The notes under the pieces were generated by a model. The model made no database searches, was not told the origin of the DNA, and worked only from the letters and a program-made list of their open reading frames with translations. 64,000 bases of DNA, taken from contig JADJWZ010000014.1 of assembly GCA_016716125.1 (NCBI GenBank), positions 59,184 through 123,183 on the forward strand. Reading direction: 5' to 3'. Positions 9,599 to 17,980 of the stretch are shown here, one piece after another (within the stretch, counting starts at the first letter, position 1; the number at the start of each line of letters is the position of its first letter). A program made the translations under genes and the position numbers. Source of the DNA: Ignavibacteria bacterium (lineage in GTDB: Bacteria > Bacteroidota > Ignavibacteria > Tepidaquicellales > Tepidaquicellaceae).

Positions 9599-9623
9599 AA
9601 AGCGGATTTATCCGCTTTTTTTT
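9599..9623 (+). terminator. Rho-independent terminator
   Basis: AAAGCGGA, loop TTTA, TCCGCTTT and then a run of T. It ends the plus-strand unit of purT, methyltransferase, carB and the small membrane protein. It abuts the stop of the convergent cruF gene and may also slow transcription from that side. Confidence 0.8.
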
Positions 9624-10264
9624 TACGTTGAATTTAGTATCAGAAAGAAAATGAACTGGGCTATAAGATAGTGAATAAAGAATTTAAAACTGATATTAAC
9701 ATTAAAGAAACCGAACATCAGAGAAATTAGTAATGTAATTATATACCAGGAAAGATAATTCTGCATAGGAATTTCACCTGATAACCAGTTCCAGTAATTT
9801 AATCTTACTGCCGCCGGCTCAAGAACATAATCAAATATCACCGCTGTAATTCCTGCTATTACTGCAACGCTGATTTTGTTTCCGGAAATTTTCGACCCAA
9901 CTCCTATTCCGCCCAGTATAACAAAGATCCAGTTAAAGCCTATTATCAAAGGTACACCGGCTATGCTGAATCCCAGAACATCACCGTATATGTATTCTCC
10001 GAATATAAGTCCTGTCCTGACACCGGCAATTTCTAAAAGCAATGTTATGAGATATGAAATTAAAAACCATAACAAGAATTTTTTATTGTTAAATACTTTT
10101 GAAAATATAAGAACCAGAAATCCCGTTAAGATTAAAACATATGGAGTCAGTATAATCATAAAAGTTCTTGTTGCTTCTGATAAATGACCTGCAATGCCGA
10201 CTATAAAAATTATATAAATAATTGCGGCTTTTGATTTATTACTCACAGCTTTCTGTCCTTCCAT
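9623..10264 (-). CDS. cruF: CruF-like carotenoid biosynthesis membrane protein
   Basis: 213-residue polytopic membrane protein of the PF04240/DUF422 'carotenoid biosynthesis' family, with about six or seven hydrophobic helices. Recognised by GVRTGLIFGEYIYG, GVPLIIGFNWIFV and VIFDYVLEPAAVRLNYWNW. Characterised CruF enzymes are carotenoid 1',2'-hydratases acting on the open end of lycopene or monocyclic carotenoids. It is last in the carotenoid operon and overlaps the glycosyltransferase by 22 bp. The hydratase role is inferred from family and context. Confidence 0.8.
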   Translation of the reverse strand: MEGQKAVSNKSKAAIIYIIFIVGIAGHLSEATRTFMIILTPYVLILTGFLVLIFSKVFNNKKFLLWFLISYLITLLLEIAGVRTGLIFGEYIYGDVLGFSIAGVPLIIGFNWIFVILGGIGVGSKISGNKISVAVIAGITAVIFDYVLEPAAVRLNYWNWLSGEIPMQNYLSWYIITLLISLMFGFFNVNISFKFFIHYLIAQFIFFLILNST

Positions 10265-11340
10265 ATTGATTTTCCAGTCTTTGTCTGATATACCGATCTC
10301 ACGCTGATGTATAAAAGCATTATCATCTGAATTGGATGCAGAATTGTATTTAATATAATATTCTGCGAGCTGATATATGAAACAACAATCCTCTCTAATA
10401 TTATCAGCAATGAAACAAAAATAAAATAATCAAAATAAAACATTAGTATAAAAGGACCGAGATTTGAAAATACAAGAAACAGCACATTTAAAATAAAAAG
10501 AATTGCCGGCATTGCGGATGCGGGATATATGTTCTTCGAGAATCCTGTTACTGCTTCATTGAAATTGTTATACATCCTGCAGGATACAAGATCATTGCTC
10601 ATCATTAAAAGAATTTTATAACCGTTTTTTTTCAGATATCTCGCTGTTTCAATGTCTTCGACTATTTCATTCTTTACAGCTGAATGTCCTCCGGTTTTAG
10701 CATAAGTATCTTTTTTCCATAAAATAAACTGACCGTTTGCTCCGGCAAAATTTTTAAACTTGGGAGACGAGACCAATATTACCGGCAGGAAAGAAAGCAG
10801 AAGCCAGTTCATAAACGGAACTACAGCATTCTCTCCGAAAGTTTTTATAATCTGTTTCGGAAACACTGAAAGCAGATCGGCATTTTTACTTTTGATCTCA
10901 GAAACTGCAGAAGCAACGGCATCTCTATCAAGAATTACATCTGAATCAATGAACAGCAGATATTTTCCTGAAGCCTGATGTGATAATTTCCAGCATGCGT
11001 GATTTTTTCCAAGCCATCTTTCAGGCAGCGGAACCCCGTTCAATATTTTTATTCTATTGTCTTCGCGCGCGATATTTGTAACAATCTCAAGCGTGCTGTC
11101 AGATGATGAATCGTCATATACAATTATTTCAGTATTAATATATGACTGAGCCATTACGTTTCTCAAACAATTTTCAATATTATATTCTTCATTTCGCGCC
11201 GGGATAAGTACAGAGACCAGATCATCTCCTTCTTTTGAATTTTCTGATCTCAGAAACGGCGCCGTAAAAAGATTTATCAGAGAGACAATGAATGAATAAA
11301 CCGGAACAGCAGATAATATTACGAATATGATAATTTCCAG
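10243..11340 (-). CDS. Family 2 glycosyltransferase, probable carotenoid glycosyltransferase (no standard start codon)
   Basis: GT-A fold glycosyltransferase with C-terminal membrane helices. The nucleotide-binding strand VSVLIPARNEE lies near codon 50, the DxD motif in YLLFIDSDVIL, and EDIETARYL follows; about three hydrophobic helices are at the end. A TTG at 11166 would remove VSVLIPARNEE, so it is not the start. The frame is open back to the TAA of the lycopene cyclase (11350-11352) but contains no ATG, GTG or TTG before the motif. A CTG at 11340 is the first plausible codon, preceding a hydrophobic N-terminal helix (LLEIIIFVILSAV). A 2-bp loss from an original TAATGAAG would also explain this. 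Paired with CruF, as in CruF/CruG, it likely adds a sugar to the tertiary hydroxyl. Confidence 0.78.
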   Translation of the reverse strand: MEIIIFVILSAVPVYSFIVSLINLFTAPFLRSENSKEGDDLVSVLIPARNEEYNIENCLRNVMAQSYINTEIIVYDDSSSDSTLEIVTNIAREDNRIKILNGVPLPERWLGKNHACWKLSHQASGKYLLFIDSDVILDRDAVASAVSEIKSKNADLLSVFPKQIIKTFGENAVVPFMNWLLLSFLPVILVSSPKFKNFAGANGQFILWKKDTYAKTGGHSAVKNEIVEDIETARYLKKNGYKILLMMSNDLVSCRMYNNFNEAVTGFSKNIYPASAMPAILFILNVLFLVFSNLGPFILMFYFDYFIFVSLLIILERIVVSYISSQNIILNTILHPIQMIMLLYISVRSVYQTKTGKSIWKDRKL

Positions 11341-11349
11341 AAGTGACTT

Positions 11350-12030
11350 TTATTTATTTAGTAACTTACTCTTTATTAAAAGCGAATAGACCATAAGCCA
11401 TGCGCTTATCATTGAGAATGAATAGAAAAAATCTTCAACCGGTATGGTAATAAACCTTATGCCTGTTATCGCTACCGGATTATAGATCAGCACAGGCAGT
11501 GAAGTCAGAAAATAGTTTACAATTATAAAAGGAATGAACGAAACAAGAAGTGTAATCAGTAATACATTTGTAATTCCAAACGTTCTTCCGGATAACAGCG
11601 CAACCAGTAAAACAATAAGCATTGCTGTCATTACATTTGAAGTATAGTTTAGATCAATAAAGTAATAAGATGCTGTTGCAAAGATAATCATACCGGTCAA
11701 TAGCAGCATTCTGTTTATATCATAAGTTCTCTCATTTAAATAATGTCTGAGACTTTCATAAATAAATAATATACTGTAAGGTACTGTTATAAAAAAAAGT
11801 ATTTCTTCATAAGGCAGTCCTGCAATTTTTAAGCCGGATACAAATTCCGGATTAAAGCTCCAGTCGCCTTTCTCCGTAGCGTTGATATCCCAGGCGATAA
11901 AAAAAATTCCGACTGTAAATAATGTTAAAAATACAGCCGGAAGTTTTTTTATAAAGCGGATCTTTTTCTCGAAACTCATAATCAGCGGAATGATGATTAT
12001 GAAAATATTTATTAATAAGTAAACGCTCAT
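11350..12030 (-). CDS. Lycopene cyclase, CrtYcd/CarR-type membrane protein
   Basis: 226-residue integral membrane protein containing both halves of the heterodimeric-type lycopene cyclase. Each half carries its signature: PYEEILFF at 73-80 and PVEDFFYSF at 197-205. About seven hydrophobic helices. The enzyme closes the psi end of lycopene to a beta-ionone ring, giving gamma- or beta-carotene. Its start overlaps the crtB stop by 1 bp. The following glycosyltransferase lies in the same reading frame directly after this gene's TAA stop. Confidence 0.85.
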   Translation of the reverse strand: MSVYLLINIFIIIIPLIMSFEKKIRFIKKLPAVFLTLFTVGIFFIAWDINATEKGDWSFNPEFVSGLKIAGLPYEEILFFITVPYSILFIYESLRHYLNERTYDINRMLLLTGMIIFATASYYFIDLNYTSNVMTAMLIVLLVALLSGRTFGITNVLLITLLVSFIPFIIVNYFLTSLPVLIYNPVAITGIRFITIPVEDFFYSFSMISAWLMVYSLLIKSKLLNK

Positions 12031-12875
12031 CAGACAAACAGAGATAATTTTAATCTGACCGTATTTTTCAGAAGCAGAAATATTTTAGTATAATTTGACA
12101 CACTGATCCTGTTGAGGAACAGATCCTCTACTTCCAGCCTTTTTATCTTATCAAAAAGTTTATAATAATACTGATATGCAGAGTAGACCGCTATCCTCGA
12201 ATTATCCGGAAGTCTTTTAATTCCTCTTGATGCAATTGAAAATTCCCTCTCGATCTCGTCTTCAAGAAGCTGTTTATTTTTTTGATTTATGAATGTACTA
12301 TTTTCAGCGCCGGGAAGATATATCCTTTTTCTTTCGGACAGATCATTTTTAATGTCTCTGAGAAAGTTAACTTTCTGAAATGCCGAACCCAGAGCCCGCG
12401 CAGGTTCCTTCAGTTCTTCAAACAGTCTGTCATTACCGTGACAGAATATTTTCAGACACATAAGTCCGACGACTTCCGCAGAACCGTAAACATACTTGTC
12501 ATAATTTACTCTGTCATAATAGTTATTATAAATATCCATTTTCATACTTTCAAAAAAGCTTTCAATGTAATCATGTGGAATTGAGTATTCATTTACTGTC
12601 AGCTGAAATGAATGCAGCACCGGGTTTATAGAAATCTTTTTTTCAATTGATTCAAAAGTATCTTTTCTCAGGGTATGCAGAAGAGAGATCTTATCCTTGT
12701 CATGAAATGTATCTACAATTTCATCCGCGATGCGGACCAAACCATAAACAGCTGCAATTGAATTCTGCATTTCCTTTCCAAACGATCTGATAGCCAGACT
12801 AAATGAAGTGCTGTAACTTCTTGTTATGACATCGCTGATTTTATATGATGTTTCATCATAAAGTTTAATGCTCAT
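12030..12875 (-). CDS. crtB: Phytoene synthase
   Basis: 281 residues, squalene/phytoene synthase family; joins two geranylgeranyl diphosphates head to head to phytoene. Both Asp-rich motifs are present: RIADEIVD (48-55) and NFLRDIKND (170-178) followed by ERKRIYLP. YSTSFSLAIRSF (21-32) is the usual substrate-pocket start. Length is normal for CrtB. Overlaps crtI by 11 bp and the cyclase by 1 bp, indicating translational coupling in the operon. Confidence 0.92.
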   Translation of the reverse strand: MSIKLYDETSYKISDVITRSYSTSFSLAIRSFGKEMQNSIAAVYGLVRIADEIVDTFHDKDKISLLHTLRKDTFESIEKKISINPVLHSFQLTVNEYSIPHDYIESFFESMKMDIYNNYYDRVNYDKYVYGSAEVVGLMCLKIFCHGNDRLFEELKEPARALGSAFQKVNFLRDIKNDLSERKRIYLPGAENSTFINQKNKQLLEDEIEREFSIASRGIKRLPDNSRIAVYSAYQYYYKLFDKIKRLEVEDLFLNRISVSNYTKIFLLLKNTVRLKLSLFV

Positions 12876-14334
12876 GTATTATCCTTTCTGTTGCTAATTT
12901 TGAACTTATCAAAACCATCGGCAGTCCGGTACCCGGAACTGTCGATGCTCCGACATAATATAAATTTGAAAATTCTTCATCCTTATTGGAAGGTCTGAAG
13001 CCTCCTATCTGATTCATTCCGTGTGATAATCCGAGTCCGGAACCTTTATATAAATTATATTCCGACTCCCATTCAAGAGGGGACATAATTTTTTTCACAA
13101 TTAAATTGTCTTTCAGATTAAAATTTATTCTGTCTGAAAGATCCTGAATTATCCTGTCTGCAAATTCTTCCCTGTCATTCCAGTGATCTTTGAATCTGAG
13201 ATCAGGCACCGGACAGAGAATAAATAAATTTTCACATCCTTCCGGCGCACATTCGGTATCATGATATGACGGCATATTTACATAGTAGTATGGATTTGAA
13301 GGACTTTCGGAAGTTATAAATATCTTATCCGCATATTTTATAAAATCATTTCCCAAAAAATAATTGTGATGATACATCGACTTGATCTTTCCTTTTACGC
13401 CGAGATAAATTGTAAACGGTGCGAGAGACCAGTCCATATTATCTAACCGTGTACCGGAATATTTTTTCCTGTTGAGTATCATTCCTCGAAATGATGCTGC
13501 ATCAGCGTTCACTATATAAAGATCAGCAATCCAGTGATTACCTTTTTTATCTAAAAAGTATTTAAGACTTCCTTCACTATCATAATAATCAGATACCTCT
13601 GTGTTGTAAATAATCTCAACGCCTCTGTTTTTAAGTATTTTTAAAATCTCTTCAACTATCATGTACATTCCGCCTTCTACTCTCCAGTATCCGTTGTGTA
13701 TGAATTCTGTGTAATTCAGCAGAGAATAAATTGAAGGAGTCTTAAACGGTGTAGAGCCGAGAAAAAAAGCTACCAGTGAAAAAATTACTTTCACAACTTG
13801 TGAATCAAAAGTTTCCGAAAGCAGTGTCCATAACTTCTTTCTCAGAAAAGGAAGATGCTTAAGCGGAACGCGCGATATTTTTATAAAATAATCTGCAAGC
13901 CCGTTGAAGTTACTTTTTACAACTTTGTCCTCCGTATCATGAAAAAATTCAGACGCGCGCTTCAGATATTTATCAGCTTTATTTTTGAAATCGGGTTCAA
14001 TGTCACCGAACTCCCCCGCAAGTTTGTCAAGATCTTTCCATATTCGGTAAGGCTCTTGTCTGCCTTCAAAATAAACTTCATACAACGGATCCAGAGCTTT
14101 AAGCTTTATTGGGTTTACAACACCGCACTCTTTGAAAAGATTATCAAATTCATAAGTCATACTCATAAATGAAGGTCCCGAATCAAATGTAAAACCTTTT
14201 TCCTTTATTTGATTCAGACGGCCGCCGGCTGTGCTGTTTTTTTCAAGTATTTTTACTTTATAACCTTTTGAGGAAAGTCTTAATGCTGCTGATAATCCGC
14301 CAAGTCCGCTTCCTACTATAATTACTTCTTTCAT
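12865..14334 (-). CDS. crtI: Phytoene desaturase, CrtI type
   Basis: 489-residue FAD-dependent carotenoid desaturase. N-terminal dinucleotide fold GSGLGG (8-13) with the acidic end of beta-2 at Glu31 and AGGRL (36-40); the C-terminal FAD-binding signature is YYVGASTVPGTGLPMVL. CrtI converts phytoene stepwise to lycopene at the membrane. Length and motifs are typical. Overlaps carH upstream by 4 bp (ATGA) and crtB downstream by 11 bp. Confidence 0.93.
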   Translation of the reverse strand: MKEVIIVGSGLGGLSAALRLSSKGYKVKILEKNSTAGGRLNQIKEKGFTFDSGPSFMSMTYEFDNLFKECGVVNPIKLKALDPLYEVYFEGRQEPYRIWKDLDKLAGEFGDIEPDFKNKADKYLKRASEFFHDTEDKVVKSNFNGLADYFIKISRVPLKHLPFLRKKLWTLLSETFDSQVVKVIFSLVAFFLGSTPFKTPSIYSLLNYTEFIHNGYWRVEGGMYMIVEEILKILKNRGVEIIYNTEVSDYYDSEGSLKYFLDKKGNHWIADLYIVNADAASFRGMILNRKKYSGTRLDNMDWSLAPFTIYLGVKGKIKSMYHHNYFLGNDFIKYADKIFITSESPSNPYYYVNMPSYHDTECAPEGCENLFILCPVPDLRFKDHWNDREEFADRIIQDLSDRINFNLKDNLIVKKIMSPLEWESEYNLYKGSGLGLSHGMNQIGGFRPSNKDEEFSNLYYVGASTVPGTGLPMVLISSKLATERIIHEH

Positions 14335-15197
14335 TTCTGCTTTAATTCTTTTAAATGTTTTGTAAATGTAACCATGTCATTGATTTTTATAACTCCGTTG
14401 CTGCCGTTTTCTGCGGCTTCGCCGCCTGTGAATATTTTTATATTGAGCTTATCCGCAGTCTTCATTATTTCCGATGAAACTTTAATGAGCTTTCCGTTTA
14501 AACCATGTGATTTAAATGACAGACAAAGTAGATCCGGCTTTTCGATTTTTAATAAATTAATAATTGAATTCTCCGGTAGATTTGATCCGGGATAAATTAC
14601 TTTCCAGCCGAGATGTTTCAATGTTATCTTTACACAAAGTAGACCTATATCATGTAGCTGATTCTCAAGACCTGTGCATAATGCAGTCTTATTGAATTTT
14701 TTTGATTTTGAATAATACTTATCTGTTATATCATTTTCAAATCTGTGAATAACGGACAGTAAAGCTCCGGACGCGATATGCTCGTCTTCAATTCCCAGCA
14801 GTCCTTTTGACCATAGATCACCGATGTTTTCCATAGACTGCTTTACAACTTCATCAAATATCTGCGCCACCGGAACCTTATCGAGATACAAAAGATAGAT
14901 CAAATCGTATGAAGCGCCTGTATCTCCCTTGAGAAGATACTTCCCGAATTTTTTATTGAGAGAACCGTAATCCCTGTCCTTTATTTCGTTAAATGTTTTT
15001 ATGGATATTGAATAAGCGCTCATATCAGGTGTCAGATAATTATTTTCTTCTGATACTTTTTTCAGATCCTCAAACTTAAACTTTCTGTGACCGCCAGGAG
15101 TCTTAAAGCTTTTTAGCTTTCCGTTGTCAGCCCACCTCTTAACCGTAGATTCGTTTACATTCAAAAACTCCGCAGCTTTTTTCGATGATAATATCAT
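14331..15197 (-). CDS. carH: CarH-like B12-dependent light-sensing MerR-family repressor
   Basis: 288 residues. Residues 3-40 are a MerR-type winged helix-turn-helix (KAAEFLNVNESTVKRWADNG, then GGHRKF). The middle is the four-helix cobalamin 'cap' containing W129 and E139-H140, exactly the Wx9EH pattern of CarH photoreceptors. The C-terminal Rossmann B12-binding domain has LHDIG with His182 as the expected lower cobalt ligand. In known CarH proteins adenosylcobalamin drives a DNA-bound tetramer in the dark, and light breaks the Co-C bond and frees the carotenoid genes. It is first in the carotenoid operon, so it probably represses its own transcript. The axial position that is often Glu (ExH) is Gln180 here. 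Confidence 0.88.
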   Translation of the reverse strand: MILSSKKAAEFLNVNESTVKRWADNGKLKSFKTPGGHRKFKFEDLKKVSEENNYLTPDMSAYSISIKTFNEIKDRDYGSLNKKFGKYLLKGDTGASYDLIYLLYLDKVPVAQIFDEVVKQSMENIGDLWSKGLLGIEDEHIASGALLSVIHRFENDITDKYYSKSKKFNKTALCTGLENQLHDIGLLCVKITLKHLGWKVIYPGSNLPENSIINLLKIEKPDLLCLSFKSHGLNGKLIKVSSEIMKTADKLNIKIFTGGEAAENGSNGVIKINDMVTFTKHLKELKQK

Positions 15198-15226
15198 TTT
15201 AGCATGTAAATTTAAAAAATACTAAA

Positions 15227-15244
15227 TGCACGTTTTGCACGTTT
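15227..15244 (-). promoter_or_regulatory. Tandem 9-bp repeat upstream of carH
   Basis: TGCACGTTT occurs twice back to back (AAACGTGCA twice on the coding strand), 30-47 bp upstream of the carH start. The position suits an operator or promoter element for the carotenoid operon. The sequence does not match the TnTACA core described for CarH operators, so the link is tentative. Confidence 0.35.
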
Positions 15245-15341
15245 TTATAAACTAACTTTATTAGAATAAAATTTCAAGTTAAAGCAATATTTAAAATTGA
15301 ACTGTCATGAGAGATAACTTTGGCTAAGAACCGGAAAAGAT

Positions 15342-15377
15342 TTAGAGAAGAGTTAGAGAAGAGTTAGAGAAGAGTTA
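15342..15377 (-). promoter_or_regulatory. Three exact 11-bp direct repeats upstream of carH
   Basis: TTAGAGAAGAG is repeated three times without spacing (15342-15352, 15353-15363, 15364-15374) with a partial fourth unit. It lies in the 273-bp gap between carH and the TonB receptor, about 145-180 bp upstream of carH. CarH tetramers read direct repeats at 11-bp spacing, so the period is notable; the base sequence is not the known one. Confidence 0.4.
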
Positions 15378-15470
15378 AAATCAGATTTAAAAAAACTTTA
15401 AAAATAATTTAGAGAGAATCGGTAGAAAATTTACACAATATTTGAAGAGGAAGTGAATAAAATTAATACA

Positions 15471-17786
15471 TCAGAACTGCAAGCTTATCCCGCCAACCGG
15501 AAAGAAAGCCCACTGATATATAGTTGAAAGACGTTTGTCATCTTCATTCCAGTAATATGAATAAATGTTTTCCCTGTTAAAAACATTCTGAAGTTCGATG
15601 TAAGCAACAAGACTCGAGCTTTTAAAATCAAATTTTTTATCCACTCTCACATCCACACGCATATAATAAGGATACCTTGCGCTGTTAAAATCGTCTGTCG
15701 AATAAACAGCTCTGTTTACTTGTCTCGATGCAACAGGATCTATCGGAGTGTAAGGTCTGCCTCCGGAGTATTTATATTTTATTCCGGCAAGCCATCCGTT
15801 TTTAAATTGATAACCGGCAATCAGCGTAAACTGATTTCCGGGATCAAACGCGCCGGGCTTCTCACCGCCTGCAAGGGCAGTAAATCCCGAATGTATAAAT
15901 GAGTAACTTATCAAACCGTAAAGACCGGATTTGGATAATTTTTTTTGTATGGAAATGTCAATTCCGTTTACGGAGCCAAATCCCGCGCTGACAGCTTCGC
16001 CGACTATGTTAGGACCCAAAGTCCGTTCCGCCGTCTATTAGAATGTAAGTCTGAATATCTTTCCAGACAGGATAGTCTCTGTATTTTTTATAATATACTT
16101 CTACATTTGCTTTTATGTCGGCAGCAAAAAAATGCTCTATGCCGGTAATGTAATGCTCGCACCGGATGTCATTAAGTTTAAAATTTTCCGGACTCGCGCT
16201 TAGCCAGATATATTCCGGCGACTGATAAAAAATTCCCCATGCGGCATTGAGCGAAGTTACCGGAGTAATTTTATAAGAAGCTCCTATCCGGGGAGAGAAG
16301 TATGTCTTCAGTCTGATATAATCAAAATAATCAACGCGGACTCCGGTGTTCATAATAAGCTTATCATTAAATAATTTGTATGTAAGATTCGCATGACCAA
16401 AAAGTTTGTATGAATTAATTTTACTGTCGGCGTTGATCGTGTCATACGGATATCCCGCTGCGCTCGTATCTCCTCTGAGAAATAATTTATTGTTTATATC
16501 CGCCAGCTTACCGCCTATGCCCGTGTTTAATGTAATGTTTCCGGACAATTGATAATTAATCGTTGTCTTCAGAGTTACTTCATTATTACCGGAAGTATTT
16601 TCAAAAATAACATCAGCAGTCTGCCCGTCCACCTGCTTAATGAAATTGTCCGTATATGAATCCGATAAAACAGTTTCGATAAATCCTTTGCGCAGAAGTT
16701 TTTTATAATTTATTCCGACAGCGTAAGTCTTCTGATCATCCTCTGAATTTCCGTAAGGATTATTCTCCGCAGACTCGCCTGAGAAATCAATTTTGTCAAT
16801 TCCCGAAAGTCCGATCAAAGTAATTTTATCATTCGGGCTTATGTCATAGACAGCTTTAAGATTAAAGTCCCAGTAATTCGGTACCGATGTAAGTCTTATT
16901 GCGTCGCGGACAAGTTCGAGATAACTCCTTCTTACGGAAAAAAGGAATGAACCTTTATCCGAGATCGGTCCTTCGAATATCCCTCCAAATCCCGCGATGG
17001 AAAGATTAATGTCACCGTAAAATGCTTTTCTGCTGCCTTCGCGGAAGCTGATATCTATGACGCCGGAAAGCTTGTCTCCGTATATCGATGGAAAGCCGCC
17101 GGTGAGCATATTGGTCTCGAAAATAAATTTTGAATTTATAAAACCGATTGCGCCGCTTGAGGAACCATCAGTTCCGAAATGGTTTATATTCGGAATTTCA
17201 ATGCCGTCAATAATAATTAAATTTTCCGCCGGCGATCCGCCTCTTACTATGATGTCATTTCTTTGATCATTGCCTATCGCAATGCCCGGCGCAGTCTGAA
17301 GCATTCGTGAAATATCTTCAGTAGCTCCCGGCGCGCGGCGAATCTCTTCGTAATCAAGATTGATCGAACTGAGATTTACGTCAGAGCTTTGTATGAAAAA
17401 ATTCCTTCCACGTCAATGACTGATGTCTTATATCCTTTCGGTTTGATCTTTACAATAATTTCAAGCGGTTTACTCGCGTAAAGCAGAAGATCAGATCTTA
17501 CCATCGGTTCATATCCGGCTATGGTGATCTTGATCTGGTAAGTGTCAAAATTTAAATTGTCAAAACTGAAGTTGCCGTTAACGTCTGTTACAGTTTTTAC
17601 CTGTGAACCTAGAATTTCTATTGCAGCTCCTTCGACCGGCGATTCGGTCTCATTATCAATTACTTTTCCTTTTAAAACGCCTTTGTCATTTTTGTTTAAA
17701 GGAATATCCTGCTGCGAAAATACCTCTCCGGCAACGAAAAGTATTACAATAAAAACCGAAAGTCTGATGAACATCAGTAACTGCAT
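15471..17786 (-). CDS. TonB-dependent outer-membrane receptor (two frameshifts)
   Basis: One receptor gene of about 770 codons read in three frames. Segment 1 (17786-17376): signal peptide to ~residue 25, then a carboxypeptidase-regulatory-like beta domain (LKGKVIDNETESPVEGAAI). Segment 2 (17304-16009, open upstream to the shift): plug domain (MLQTAPGIAIGNDQRNDIIV, NLIIIDGIEIPN) and early barrel. Segment 3 (16019-15471): last barrel strands (LVAYIELQNVFNRENIYSYYW). The first shift is a lost A in AATTTTTT near 17400, since the other frame continues NFFIQSSDVNLSSINLDYEE. The second is an extra G in GGG near 16018 (DFG to GPNIVGEA). Both are homopolymer changes. Ligand unknown; a membrane-carotenoid link is not implied. 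Confidence 0.82.
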
Positions 17787-17980
17787 GAATAAATTTTAAT
17801 CACGCAAAATATATTTATCGCGTGTTTAATAAAAGTTAATAATGAAAACAGTTAATACTTTACTGTTAATTATATGAAGCTTAACCGGGAAGTATGATCA
17901 GCTCAACGGTCCGGTAACTTACTAAAAATTCTTTTCTTTCTAATATTAAATTGATTACTTATTTTAAGTTAAAAATCATT

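Noticed and set aside
10243..11166. TTG at 11166 as start of the glycosyltransferase
   Set aside because: It would delete the nucleotide-binding motif VSVLIPARNEE, which is encoded in frame just upstream.
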